DNA of 64,000 nt from JAOUEA01 sp963810945 (GTDB lineage Bacteria > Actinomycetota > UBA4738 > HRBIN12), in contig CAWEPI010000008.1 in NCBI GenBank assembly GCA_963810945.1, forward strand, positions 248,001-312,000, in the 5' to 3' direction. The translations under genes were made by a program, and so were the position numbers. The notes beneath the pieces are model-generated. The model did not search any database and was not told the origin of the DNA. It saw only the letters and a list, made by a program, of their open reading frames with translations. This document shows positions 55,846-64,000 of the stretch, in pieces. Within the stretch, counting starts at the first letter, position 1, and the number at the start of each line of letters is the position of its first letter.

Positions 55846-56751
55846 TCAGTCCTGCTCGTACACCGCCACGAACCGCTTGAAGTTCTGGCCGATCCTCTCG
55901 GCCGCCTGATCGCGCGGCAGCGTGCCGTCCACGAACTCCTTCAGGGGGTCCCACCAGATCGAGCGTCCGATCGCGAACCCGCAGTACCCGTCCACGCCTC
56001 GCGCGGCGCGCAGCCAGGCATCGACCGCCGCATGATCGGCGCCGCGACCCAGCACCACGCACGCGACGTGGTCGCGCCCCCCGATCCGGCACTGCTGCGC
56101 CACCGCCTCGCACTCGGCCGCGTCGTCGATGCCCTCGATCTTCCAGATGTCCGGCTCGATCCCGGCCTCCTGGAGCTCGGCGATCGCCAGCCGCATCAGG
56201 TGCGGCCTGAGCTCGCGGTCGAAGCGCCCGACGTCGCCCCCCACGGACTCGAGCTGGTGCGGCTCGGCCGGCACGAGGAGCTCGAACAGGAACCGCTTGT
56301 CGTTGGCGCGGAGCCAGTCCGAGAGCTCCTTCAGGCGCACCGACTGCCTGCCGTTCATCGCACCGTCGCCCTGCGGGTTGTAGCGCACCAAGACCTTGGT
56401 GAAGTCGGGGTTGAACGACCGGATGTGCGCGGTGAACTCGGAACCGTACTCGAAGTCGAACTCGTTCTGGCCCGACTTCTCGCACGGCATGGCGAGCATC
56501 AGCCCCTGCTGCTTGGCGGCGTTCGCGACACCCGTGCCGAACTGCTCGTCCACGAGGATGCCGACGCTCGAGGCGTCCACACCCGCAGCGAGCCCCTTCT
56601 GCGCACCCTCGAAGATCAAGGCCTTCGCGTCGATGATGCGCTGGGTGTCCTCGGGCGAGGGAGCGCCCTCGACGCCGAAGAACTTCTTCTGGAACGACCC
56701 GCGGTGATCGAAGGCGAGGATGAAGAGCTTCCCGTCGTAGCCGAGCGTCAT
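55846..56751 (-). CDS. DUF2090 aldolase-like protein (IolC C-terminal-like)
   Basis: 301 residues. GKLFILAFDHRGSFQKKFFG is the hallmark start of the DUF2090 domain, which forms the 5-dehydro-2-deoxyphosphogluconate aldolase half of some IolC fusions. Further motifs are VGILVDEQFGTGVANAAKQQ, LVRYNPQGDGAMNGRQSVRL, ELLVPAEPHQLESVG and EPDIWKIEGIDDAAECEAVA with a candidate Schiff-base Lys. It stands alone here, without the kinase half and without other inositol genes. It may be a class I aldolase for another sugar phosphate; the sulfur-gene context makes a sulfosugar substrate thinkable but unproven. Confidence 0.78.
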   Translation of the reverse strand: MTLGYDGKLFILAFDHRGSFQKKFFGVEGAPSPEDTQRIIDAKALIFEGAQKGLAAGVDASSVGILVDEQFGTGVANAAKQQGLMLAMPCEKSGQNEFDFEYGSEFTAHIRSFNPDFTKVLVRYNPQGDGAMNGRQSVRLKELSDWLRANDKRFLFELLVPAEPHQLESVGGDVGRFDRELRPHLMRLAIAELQEAGIEPDIWKIEGIDDAAECEAVAQQCRIGGRDHVACVVLGRGADHAAVDAWLRAARGVDGYCGFAIGRSIWWDPLKEFVDGTLPRDQAAERIGQNFKRFVAVYEQD

Positions 56752-56797
56752 GATCGCGTCTCCCGTTTCGTCAGGTGTGGGCAGATGCTACCCCGCG

Positions 56798-57442
56798 CTA
56801 CTCCCGCTCGAAGGGGTTGGTGGGCGTCATGATCTCGACGCGGACGGGATCGGCGGCCGCACGGAACGCATCGCCGTCGGAGGGGGAGCCCACCACGAAC
56901 CCGAAGTGCATCGGCACGGCGAGGCCGGGGCTCATCGCCCGCACCAACCCGGCGGCCTCGGGCACGTTCATCGTGTAGTACCCGCCCACGGGCACGAAGG
57001 CCACGTCGGTCTTCACGTCGTCGAGCTCGGGCGCATGGTCGGTGTCGCCCGCGTGGTAATAGGTGGCGCCGCCGAGCTCGAGGACGTAGCCCACCCATCG
57101 ATTGGCGCGAGGATGGAAGTCGAGGGCCTCCTCGCGCGTGTTGTAGGCCGGCACGGTCGTGAACCGCACGCCTGCGATCTCATGGGTCTCATCCGGCGCG
57201 ACCGGGGTCACGTCGCCGGTGAGCATCCCCGCCACGTCGTGAGGCGCGGCGATCTTCGTGCCTTCCTTGCGGAGCCGCTCGATCTCGGCGGGCTGGAAGT
57301 GATCGTCGTGCGCGTGGGTGATGAGGATGAGGTCGGCGGGAGGCGCGCCCTCGTCCGTGCCCCAGGGATCGATGTAGATCGTGCGTTCGTCATCGACCCA
57401 CCGGAGCGCCGATTGCCTGAACCACGTGATGCGATCGAGCAC
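56798..57442 (-). CDS. Metallo-beta-lactamase-fold hydrolase (UlaG-like)
   Basis: 214 residues. The metal-binding motif is LILITHAHDDHFQPAEI (HxHxDH), followed by the later His in YYHAGDTDHAPEL and in LAVPMHFGFVVGSP. This is the UlaG/YtkL-type branch annotated as L-ascorbate-6-phosphate lactonase-like, though most members have other or unknown substrates. I chose the GTG at 57442 because AGAGGAGG lies 8 bases upstream; longer in-frame starts extend into the divergent MFS gene. The promoter region shared with the MFS gene is only about 45 bases. Confidence 0.87.
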   Translation of the reverse strand: MLDRITWFRQSALRWVDDERTIYIDPWGTDEGAPPADLILITHAHDDHFQPAEIERLRKEGTKIAAPHDVAGMLTGDVTPVAPDETHEIAGVRFTTVPAYNTREEALDFHPRANRWVGYVLELGGATYYHAGDTDHAPELDDVKTDVAFVPVGGYYTMNVPEAAGLVRAMSPGLAVPMHFGFVVGSPSDGDAFRAAADPVRVEIMTPTNPFERE

Positions 57443-57488
57443 CGTCAACGCCTCCTCTTCCGTCGCCCCGGTAGTCTGACGCACCGCC

Positions 57489-58814
57489 GTGGACGAACGC
57501 GAAACCCACACCGCCGGGACCGACGATGCCCTGCCCACCGAGGGAGGGTTCCGCGCCAGCCTACGGCTGCTCCGCCGCAACCGCGATTTCCGGAGGCTCT
57601 TCGCGGCTTCCGTGATCTCGCTCGGCGGCGACTGGTTCCTCTTCGTCGCGATCAACGGATTGATCCTCGAGACGACGGGCCGCGCGATCGACGTGGGCCT
57701 TTCGATCCTCGCTCAGGAGAGCGCCTTCTTCCTGGCCTCCCCCTGGGCGGGAGCCCTCGCGGATCGCGTCGACCGACGCAAGCTGATGATCACCTGCGAT
57801 CTGGCGCGCATGGTCATCTGCGTCGCCTTCCTGCTGGTGGGGCCCGGCACCGTCTGGCTCGCCTTCCCCTTGCTCGCGATCCTGTCGATCTTCGCCGCGC
57901 CGTTCGACCCGGCCTCCTCCGCCGCGATCCCGAACCTCGTGAGCGCGGAGGAGCTCCCGACCGCCAACGCGTTGGGCGGCTCGCTGTGGGGCACGATGCT
58001 CGCCGTCGGCGCGGCGCTCGGCGGCGTGGTGGCCACCGTGTTCGGGCGCGACACCGCGTTCCTGGTCGACGCCGTCTCGTTCCTGGCCTCGGCCGCCCTG
58101 CTCTCCCGCATCCGCCGGCCCTTCTCCGAGCCGAGGGAGGAACAGCAGGAGCATCCGAAGACGATCGACGCGACGATCGAGACACTCGAGTACGCGCGTC
58201 GCGACCACCGGGTGCTCTCGTTGCTCGCCGTCAAGGCGGGGTTCGGCCTGGCCGCCGGCGTCCTGGCGCTGATCCCGGTCTTCGCGCGGCAGGTGTTCGA
58301 CGCCGGCGACATCGGGTTCGGGATCTTGATGGCGGCCCGCGGGGTCGGGGCGTTGGTGGGGCCGTTCCTGGGCCATCGCCTGGCCGGTCCGCACCACCGT
58401 CGGCTCTTCCCGGTGATCGGAGGCGCGCTCGCGATCTTCGGGCTCTCCTACATGGCGCTCGGCCTCGCTCCGACGCTCTGGGTCGCCGCGGTCGTGATCT
58501 TCACGGCCCACCTGGGCGGCGGCACCCAATGGGTGCTCTCAACCTACGGCCTCCAACGCCTCGTGCCCGACTACATCCGCGGCCGGGTCTTCGCGGTGGA
58601 CTTCGCGCTCATCACCCTCTCGCTCGGGGTCTCGAGCCTGGTGGCCGCGGCCATCGCCGACTCGGTGGGGGCCCGGCAGTCCGCGTTCATCCTCGGCGGC
58701 GTGGCGGTCGCGTGGGCGGTCGCATGGTGGCTGCTGATCCGCAACGTGCGTCGGGATCGTTCCTTCGACGACGCGGAGGCGCCCGACCCCGTCGATCCGC
58801 CCCGGGAGCCGTGA
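57489..58814 (+). CDS. Major facilitator superfamily exporter (EntS-like)
   Basis: 441 residues and 12 helices. FRRLFAASVISLGGDWFLFV opens helix 1, GALADRVDRRKLMITCDLAR is the loop 2-3 MFS signature, and the second half starts at SLLAVKAGFGLAAGVLALIP. The order resembles the EntS/MFS_3 group of multidrug or siderophore exporters. GTG start at 57489. The charged C-terminal tail (RDRSFDDAEAPDPVDPPREP) is cytoplasmic. It converges on lemA with 13 bases between the stops. Confidence 0.88.
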   Translation: MDERETHTAGTDDALPTEGGFRASLRLLRRNRDFRRLFAASVISLGGDWFLFVAINGLILETTGRAIDVGLSILAQESAFFLASPWAGALADRVDRRKLMITCDLARMVICVAFLLVGPGTVWLAFPLLAILSIFAAPFDPASSAAIPNLVSAEELPTANALGGSLWGTMLAVGAALGGVVATVFGRDTAFLVDAVSFLASAALLSRIRRPFSEPREEQQEHPKTIDATIETLEYARRDHRVLSLLAVKAGFGLAAGVLALIPVFARQVFDAGDIGFGILMAARGVGALVGPFLGHRLAGPHHRRLFPVIGGALAIFGLSYMALGLAPTLWVAAVVIFTAHLGGGTQWVLSTYGLQRLVPDYIRGRVFAVDFALITLSLGVSSLVAAAIADSVGARQSAFILGGVAVAWAVAWWLLIRNVRRDRSFDDAEAPDPVDPPREP

Positions 58815-58827
58815 CGCAGGAGATCCG

Positions 58828-59532
58828 CTACTCGTCGGGTCGCTCGGGGGCCGGGTCGGGCGCTCCGGGCGATGCGGACGGAGGGGTCGGGTCGGCGGGG
58901 GGCGCCGGGTCGGCGGGGGCGGTCGGCGCGCCGGAGCTCGCCGAGTCGAAGGAGACCCCCGGCGCGGCACCGGAGAAGTCCACCTTGGGCGCGCCCGCGT
59001 CGCGGATCGCCTCCTCGACCTCGAAGAACTCCTCCTCCTTGAACCCGGCGATGTTGGCCACGAGCACGGAGGGGAATTGCTTGATGCGTTGGTTGTACTC
59101 CCGCACGTTCGCGTTGTAGAAGCGGCGTGCCGTCTGCAACCGGTCCTCCGTGTTGGACAGCTCCGACTGCAGCGCCAGGAAGTTCTGGTTCGCCTTCAGG
59201 TCTGGGTACGCTTCGGCTACAGCGAAGAGCTTGCCGAGCGCTGCGACCAACGGTCCCTCGGCCGCCGCCTGCTGGGCCGGGGTCCCCGTGGCGCCCGCGG
59301 CCGATGCGCGCGCCCGCGTGACCTCCTCGAATACCTCCTTCTCGTGCGAGGCATAGCCCTTCACGGTCTCGACGAGGTTGGGGATCAGGTCGTACCGGCG
59401 TCGCAGCTCGGTGTCGATGTTGGCCCAGGCGTCCTTGATCAGGTTCTTCTGCGTGATGAACCGGTTGTAGGAGACGACCGCGAAGATCGCCCCGATCACC
59501 ACGATCGCCAGGATCACCCACAGGACCCACAC
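58828..59532 (-). CDS. LemA family protein
   Basis: 234 residues. One N-terminal membrane helix (MWVLWVILAIVVIGAIFAVV) then the LemA helical domain: NRFITQKNLIKDAWANIDTE, LRRRYDLIPNLVETVKGYAS, FLALQSELSNTEDRLQTARR, and the strongly conserved FYNANVREYNQRIKQFPSV. A Pro/Ala-rich tail follows (PADPAPPADPTPPSASPGAP). LemA proteins are membrane-anchored helical bundles of unclear role, often paired with small membrane proteins, as here. Confidence 0.93.
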   Translation of the reverse strand: MWVLWVILAIVVIGAIFAVVSYNRFITQKNLIKDAWANIDTELRRRYDLIPNLVETVKGYASHEKEVFEEVTRARASAAGATGTPAQQAAAEGPLVAALGKLFAVAEAYPDLKANQNFLALQSELSNTEDRLQTARRFYNANVREYNQRIKQFPSVLVANIAGFKEEEFFEVEEAIRDAGAPKVDFSGAAPGVSFDSASSGAPTAPADPAPPADPTPPSASPGAPDPAPERPDE

Positions 59533-59569
59533 GTCGGACTCCCCTCACGTCGACAACGAAGCTGCCAGC

Positions 59570-60250
59570 TTAGCCGGAGTTCTTGGGGTACAGCGATGCC
59601 ACCACGTGCGGCACGTGCTCGAGGAAGCCCTTCGCCGTCCCCAGCAGGGCGATGAAGCCGGTCGGGTCGATCTGACGGCAGAAGCAGAGCATCCGGTCCC
59701 CCACCACCTCGAACGAGTAGCCGCGTCCCAGCGTCAACAACCACTGCTGCATGCGGGCGTCGATCAGGTCGTTCGCGAACTTGCGGTCGGGCGACTTCAC
59801 GTTGAATGCGTCGTTGAACGCCTCCGATTCGAACTGGATGTCGTGCATCGCCAGGTGATCGGCGAGACGGGTGAGGACGTTCTCGGGGTCGATCGTGATG
59901 GGCGAGCATGCGGCCTCGACGCCGAGCAGCGCGCAGTCGAACCGGGAGTAGCTGCGGGACGTGTGGCCCTTCGAGTCCGTGCTCTCGTCGTAGTACCAGT
60001 AGTCGAACGCCCGGACATCGATGCCCTGCCAGGCGCCGTACAGCACGTTCTCGATCCCCCTCCCGTCGCCCATCTGGAAGAGGTGGAACGGCTCGGCGAT
60101 CGTGCCGAACGGATCCTCAGACGCATAGGTGAGCCCGTACTGCAGGGCCATCCGCCCGAACGCCTCGATCCGCTTCTGCTTCGCGAGGTAGGCGTAGACG
60201 GCGAACCCCGCGACGACGACGAGGCCCCCCAGGAAGACCAGCCAGATCAT
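59570..60250 (-). CDS. Membrane-anchored protein next to lemA, family unclear
   Basis: 226 residues. One N-terminal helix (MIWLVFLGGLVVVAGFAVYA) then a soluble domain: RIEAFGRMALQYGLTYASED, FDYWYYDESTDSKGHTSRSY, DPENVLTRLADHLAMHDIQF and LTLGRGYSFEVVGDRMLCFC. Proteins of this layout, an anchor followed by a DUF3137-like domain, are frequent beside lemA in actinobacteria. No catalytic motif is visible. It lies 37 bases upstream of lemA in the same direction and is probably co-transcribed. Confidence 0.75.
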   Translation of the reverse strand: MIWLVFLGGLVVVAGFAVYAYLAKQKRIEAFGRMALQYGLTYASEDPFGTIAEPFHLFQMGDGRGIENVLYGAWQGIDVRAFDYWYYDESTDSKGHTSRSYSRFDCALLGVEAACSPITIDPENVLTRLADHLAMHDIQFESEAFNDAFNVKSPDRKFANDLIDARMQQWLLTLGRGYSFEVVGDRMLCFCRQIDPTGFIALLGTAKGFLEHVPHVVASLYPKNSG

Positions 60251-60307
60251 GCCTCAGTATCGGCCCTCGTCCCCGTGAGGTGAACCACCCCTCCGGGACG
60301 AGCCGGC

Positions 60308-62890
60308 TCACGGGATCCGGAAGGCCAGCCCCTCCTCGGCCGCGTCCACCTCCACCGTGTCACCGTCGTGGATCTCCCCGGCGAGCAGCTTGAGGGCGAG
60401 CGGATCCTGGATCTCGCGCTGGATCAGGCGCTTGAGCGGTCGAGCTCCGAACGCGGGATCGTAGCCCTCGTTCGCCAGCCACGTGCGGGCCCCGTCGGTG
60501 AGCGTGAGCGTGAGCTTGCGCTCGGCGAGCCGCGCTTGCAGCCCGCGAAGCTGGATGTCCACGATCTGCGCGATCTCCTCGCGGCCGAGCGCGTCGAAGA
60601 CCACGATCTCGTCGATCCGGTTCACGAACTCCGGCCTGAAGTAGCCGCGCACGTCGGCGAGCACACGCTCCCTCCGCTCGTCGGGCGAAGACGATGGATC
60701 GTCGAAGACCGACGACCCGAGGTTGGACGTCATGATCACGATCGTGTTGCGGAAGTCCACGGTCCGCCCCTGCCCGTCGGTCAGGCGGCCGTCATCGAGG
60801 AGTTGCAGGAGGATGTTGAAGACGTCGCCGTGGGCCTTCTCCATCTCGTCGAGCAACACCACGCTGTAAGGGCGTCGACGGACCGCCTCCGTGAGCTGGC
60901 CACCCTCCTCGTACCCGACGTAGCCGGGCGGCGCGCCCATCAGACGGGAGACGGTGTGCCGCTCCTGATACTCGCTCATGTCGATGCGGATCATCGCCCG
61001 CTCGTCGTCGAAGAGGAACTCGGCGAGCGCGCGAGCCAGCTCGGTCTTGCCGACCCCGGTCGGACCGAGGAAGAGGAACGATCCGATCGGGCGATGCGGA
61101 TCTGCCAGACCGGCGCGCGAGCGACGGATCGCGTTCGCGACCGCCTCCACCGCGGCCGTCTGGTCCACCACCCGATCGTGCAGCGCCTCCTCGAGATGGA
61201 CGAGCTTCTGCATCTCGCCCTCCATCAATCGGGAGACAGGGATCCCGGTCCACGTGGCCACGACCTCGGCGACGTCTTCCTCCGTGACCTCCTCGTTCAG
61301 CATCTTCAGCTCGGACTGGAGCTCGGCCAGCCGGGCGTTCTCCTCCTCGAGGCGCTTGTCGAGGTCGACCAACGTGCCGTAGCGCAGCTCCGCGGCGCGC
61401 TCCAGATCGCCGTCGCGCTCCGCGCGCTCGGCCTCGCCACGCGCCTCCTCGATCTCGGCCTTCAGGATCCGGATGGCGTCGATACGCTCCTTCTCCTGAC
61501 GCCAGTGCGCCATCATGGCCTCGCTGGACCCCCTGAGATCCGCGAGCTCCCGTTCCAGCCGTTCGAGGCGCGCGCGCGAGGCCTCGTCCGTCTCCTTCTG
61601 CAATGCCGCGCGCTCGATCTCCAACTGGCGGATCCGCCGCTCCACCTCGTCGATCTCCACCGGCATCGAATCGATCTCGATGCGCAGACGGCTCGCCGCC
61701 TCGTCGATGAGGTCGATCGCCTTGTCGGGCAGGAACCGCCCGCTCACGTAGCGGTCGGAAAGCACCGCGGCAGCCACGAGCGCCGGGTCTTGGATCCGCA
61801 CGCCGTGATGGACCTCATAGCGCTCCTTGAGGCCGCGGAGGATGCCGATCGTGTCCTCCACGGAGGGCTCCTCCACGAGGACGGGCTGGAACCGGCGCTC
61901 GAGCGCGGGATCCTTCTCGATGTGCTGGCGGTACTCATCGAGCGTCGTCGCGCCTATCGCACGGAGTTCCCCCCGGGCAAGCATGGGTTTCAACATGTTC
62001 CCGGCGTCCATCGCGCCCTCGGCCGCCCCGGCGCCCACGATCGTGTGGAGCTCGTCGATGAAGGTGACGATCTCACCCTCGCTGTCGGCGATCTCCTTGA
62101 GGACCGCCTTCAATCGCTCCTCGAACTCACCGCGGTACTTCGCGCCCGCGACCATCGCGCTCAGGTCCAGCGCGATGAGTCGCTTGTGCTTGAGCGACTC
62201 GGGAACGTCCCCGGCCACGATCCGCTGCGCGAGTCCCTCGACGATGGCCGTCTTGCCGACACCCGGCTCTCCGATCAGGACGGGGTTGTTCTTCGTGCGT
62301 CGCGAGAGCACCTGGATGGTGCGTCGGACCTCCTCGTCACGCCCGATCACCGGGTCGAGCTTGCCACGTCGCGCCTGCTCCGTGAGGTCGCGCCCGTACT
62401 TCTCCAGCACGTTCAGCTTGTCCTCCGGGTTCTGGTCGGTCACCCGCTGACGTCCGCGCACCTCGGCGAGGGCCGCGAGCACCGTGTCGCGCGTGAGCCC
62501 CGCCTCAGCCAGGATCCGCGCCGCGGCCCCGCCGCCGCGCAGCGCGGCGAGCAGCAGGTGCTCCGTGGAGACGTACTCGTCCGTGAGGGTCTCCGCCTCC
62601 TGTGCGGCCGCGTCCAGCAGGCGCCCGGTGGCCGGGGAGATCCGCACGTCCGCCTCGCCGCTCCCGTACACCTTGGGGAGCCGGTCGAGCGCCTCGTCCA
62701 CGCGCTGGCGCAGCTGGCCCGGATTGGCCCCCGCACGCTGCAGCAGGGGGAACACGACGCCTTCGGGGTCGGACGAGAGCGCGAAGAGCAGGTGCTCGGG
62801 CTCGATCGCCTGGTGATCTCGGGCGACGGCCTGGTCGTGCGCCTCCTGCAGGGCGCCCTGAGCCTTGATCGTCAGCTTGTTCAGATCCAT
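60308..62890 (-). CDS. clpB: ATP-dependent disaggregase ClpB
   Basis: 860 residues, full-length and intact. N-domain 1-145, first AAA domain with Walker A GEPGVGKT at 207-214, the ClpB-specific coiled middle domain at about 410-530 (EKERIDAIRILKAEIEEARG), and the second AAA domain with FLFLGPTGVGKTELARALAE and IRIDMSEYQERHTVSRLMGA. It rescues aggregated protein together with DnaK and DnaJ. The ATG at 62890 overlaps the end of the GNAT gene by 10 bases, which places clpB in the hspR-controlled heat-shock operon. Confidence 0.97.
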   Translation of the reverse strand: MDLNKLTIKAQGALQEAHDQAVARDHQAIEPEHLLFALSSDPEGVVFPLLQRAGANPGQLRQRVDEALDRLPKVYGSGEADVRISPATGRLLDAAAQEAETLTDEYVSTEHLLLAALRGGGAAARILAEAGLTRDTVLAALAEVRGRQRVTDQNPEDKLNVLEKYGRDLTEQARRGKLDPVIGRDEEVRRTIQVLSRRTKNNPVLIGEPGVGKTAIVEGLAQRIVAGDVPESLKHKRLIALDLSAMVAGAKYRGEFEERLKAVLKEIADSEGEIVTFIDELHTIVGAGAAEGAMDAGNMLKPMLARGELRAIGATTLDEYRQHIEKDPALERRFQPVLVEEPSVEDTIGILRGLKERYEVHHGVRIQDPALVAAAVLSDRYVSGRFLPDKAIDLIDEAASRLRIEIDSMPVEIDEVERRIRQLEIERAALQKETDEASRARLERLERELADLRGSSEAMMAHWRQEKERIDAIRILKAEIEEARGEAERAERDGDLERAAELRYGTLVDLDKRLEEENARLAELQSELKMLNEEVTEEDVAEVVATWTGIPVSRLMEGEMQKLVHLEEALHDRVVDQTAAVEAVANAIRRSRAGLADPHRPIGSFLFLGPTGVGKTELARALAEFLFDDERAMIRIDMSEYQERHTVSRLMGAPPGYVGYEEGGQLTEAVRRRPYSVVLLDEMEKAHGDVFNILLQLLDDGRLTDGQGRTVDFRNTIVIMTSNLGSSVFDDPSSSPDERRERVLADVRGYFRPEFVNRIDEIVVFDALGREEIAQIVDIQLRGLQARLAERKLTLTLTDGARTWLANEGYDPAFGARPLKRLIQREIQDPLALKLLAGEIHDGDTVEVDAAEEGLAFRIP

Positions 62891-63429
62891 CCGTCACTCA
62901 CGTCCTCGAAGTCGCGCCTCGTGATGGCGTATAGGGCGTAGTCGTGCGGCTCGTCGGCAGGCATCGGCATGAAGCCGCGCATCACGCCTTCGCAGCGGAA
63001 GCCGAGCCGTTCGAGCACCCCTCGCATCGCATCGTTCTCCAGATCCGTCCCGGCCTGGACGCGGTGCGCCCCGTCCTCCCGGAAGAGCCGAGCGGTCATG
63101 AGGGCGACCGCACGACGACCGATCCCGCGTCCCCGATCGGAGGTGGCGAACAACCCGATCCCGAGCTCGTAGACGCCGGGAGGCACCCAGTTCTCCGGAC
63201 ACCGGGCCTGGATCTCGCCCACCAGCCTGCCGCCGACATCGATCCCCAGGAGCAGCTCGCCCCGATGGAGCGTCCCCGAATGCGCGACGCGCTCCTCGAT
63301 CGCGGCCCGCAGCTCGTCCTCCGGTCGTGCGGGCGCCGGGTTCGCCATGGTGCCCGCCTCCTCGATCCGCGTGCGAACGAGCTGGTCGACGTCGGAGGCC
63401 CGGAGCGGTCGCAGCCGCACGTCGCTCAT
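62881..63429 (-). CDS. GNAT-family N-acetyltransferase
   Basis: 182 residues. SDVRLRPLRASDVDQLVRTR starts a RimJ/RimL-like GNAT fold; the acetyl-CoA-binding motif is FATSDRGRGIGRRAVALMTA, followed by RVQAGTDLENDAMRGVLERL and FRCEGVMRGFM. It may acetylate a protein N-terminus or a small amine. The ATG at 63429 overlaps the hspR stop as ATGA, and its own end overlaps clpB, so it is fully embedded in the heat-shock operon, an unusual place for an acetyltransferase. Confidence 0.88.
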   Translation of the reverse strand: MSDVRLRPLRASDVDQLVRTRIEEAGTMANPAPARPEDELRAAIEERVAHSGTLHRGELLLGIDVGGRLVGEIQARCPENWVPPGVYELGIGLFATSDRGRGIGRRAVALMTARLFREDGAHRVQAGTDLENDAMRGVLERLGFRCEGVMRGFMPMPADEPHDYALYAITRRDFEDVSDGWI

Positions 63430-63830
63430 ACGGTGCGGTCCTCCCACGGAAGATCCATGAGGCTCCGCAGCGGCACGAGATCGGAGCCGATGCGCCGTCC
63501 CGGCATCGCGATCGCCCTGCGGCGCTCGAGCTGCGCCCGCAGCTCCGCCACCTGCCGGTGAAGGGTCTCGATCTCCTCCTCCAGGTCGATGATGCGCTTG
63601 ACGCCCGCGAGGTTGACACCCTCGTCGGTGAGCGCCTGGATCGCGCGCAGCCGCTCGATGTCGTGCTGCGAGTACCGGCGGGTGTTGCCCGACGTGCGGT
63701 GCGGATGGACGAGTCCCTTGCGCTCGTAGATCCGCAGCGTCTGCGGGTGCACGCCGGCCAGCTCCGCAGCGACGCTGATGATGTAGACGGCGCGTTCGCC
63801 GGTCTCGCGGTTCACGTCACGTTCGTCCAT
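63426..63830 (-). CDS. hspR: Heat-shock repressor HspR (MerR family)
   Basis: 134 residues. VYIISVAAELAGVHPQTLRI is the helix-turn-helix and YERKGLVHPHRTSGNTRRYS the wing; LTDEGVNLAGVKRIIDLEEE begins the C-terminal helix. The pattern is that of actinobacterial HspR, which represses dnaK and clpB operons at HAIR sites with DnaK as co-repressor. It starts 11 bases after the dnaJ stop. No HAIR site was found in the window, so the operator is probably upstream of dnaK, beyond the right edge. Confidence 0.94.
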   Translation of the reverse strand: MDERDVNRETGERAVYIISVAAELAGVHPQTLRIYERKGLVHPHRTSGNTRRYSQHDIERLRAIQALTDEGVNLAGVKRIIDLEEEIETLHRQVAELRAQLERRRAIAMPGRRIGSDLVPLRSLMDLPWEDRTV

Positions 63831-63841
63831 GAGGTCTCACC

Positions 63842-64000
63842 TCACGCCACGCCCAGCTTCGAGCGAGGCGAGTCCTTCTGCATCTCCTGTAGTTCCTTCA
63901 ACAGTCGCTTCTCCTCTCGCGAGAGCCTGCCCGGCACGTCGACCTTGACCGTCGCCAGAAGGTCGCCGTGTCCACCCTTCTTGGGAGCGCCCTTCCCTTT
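63842..64000 (-). CDS. dnaJ: Chaperone DnaJ, C-terminal end (partial)
   Basis: The last 52 codons of a gene that enters from the right edge. GHGDLLATVKVDVPGRLSRE and EKRLLKELQEMQ are the typical end of DnaJ, followed by SPRSKLGVA. The J domain and zinc fingers are outside the window. Its position before hspR matches the actinobacterial dnaK-grpE-dnaJ-hspR order. Confidence 0.88.
   Translation of the reverse strand, partial: KGKGAPKKGGHGDLLATVKVDVPGRLSREEKRLLKELQEMQKDSPRSKLGVA

Overview
The window is very GC-rich DNA from a member of the Actinomycetota. Support comes from an hspR-type MerR repressor between dnaJ and clpB, a glnE/GlnA2-type glutamine synthetase pair, a purS-dependent purine cluster, GTG and TTG starts, and many small families common in actinobacteria. 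A deep-branching uncultured lineage known from metagenomes seems likely, but the sequence alone does not fix the taxon. There are no phage genes, transposases, integrases or CRISPR arrays.

Layout. 0-6 kb: 3' end of dinB, a META-domain lipoprotein, a short-chain dehydrogenase, a secreted sulfatase, glnE. 6-11 kb: glnA, divergent from glnE, then two secreted Ig-like proteins sharing a nearly identical 1.05 kb block. 11-18 kb: a very large cyclase-ATPase-TPR regulator, a cupredoxin, a four-helix (hemerythrin-like) protein, nadE, a SIMPL protein. 18.7-22 kb: tRNA-Lys, tRNA-Glu and an unannotated-looking tRNA-Asp, then isochorismatase and aldehyde dehydrogenase genes whose right edge abuts a truncated response-regulator gene. 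22-26.5 kb: a signalling island with two histidine kinases and three intact-length receiver proteins. 26.7-28 kb: a secreted beta-propeller protein and tRNA-Phe. 29-37.5 kb: branched-chain keto-acid dehydrogenase genes bkdABC with a translationally coupled cobalamin-binding protein, a transporter, a phosphorylase, a stand-alone 3-aminobutyryl-CoA ammonia-lyase-type hotdog protein, a kinase-fold protein and a receiver protein.

37.6-50.7 kb is one co-directional minus-strand de novo purine run: purA-purD-purE-purB-purC-purS-purQ-purL, then a HAD hydrolase, a small ORF, an ECF sigma factor and an alkyltransferase, then purF-purM. Most junctions are ATGA or GTGA overlaps. Together these enzymes cover much of PRPP to AMP; purN, purH and purK are absent from the window. 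51-56 kb holds sulfur-related genes: a membrane-anchored sulfite-oxidase-family protein, then a TauE/SafE exporter behind a probable transcription attenuator, a YezD-like small protein and a sulfonate/nitrate-type ABC importer without a binding protein. 56-60 kb has an aldolase-like protein, a metallo-beta-lactamase-fold hydrolase, an MFS exporter, LemA and a LemA-adjacent membrane protein. The right end carries clpB, a GNAT acetyltransferase, hspR and the 3' end of dnaJ.

Caution: between about 4 and 26 kb almost every gene, including essential ones such as glnA, glnE and nadE, carries single-base frame breaks, whereas the rest of the window has only two clear ones (purM, purQ). I read these as consensus errors of the assembly rather than biology, and I give gene limits that span the breaks.
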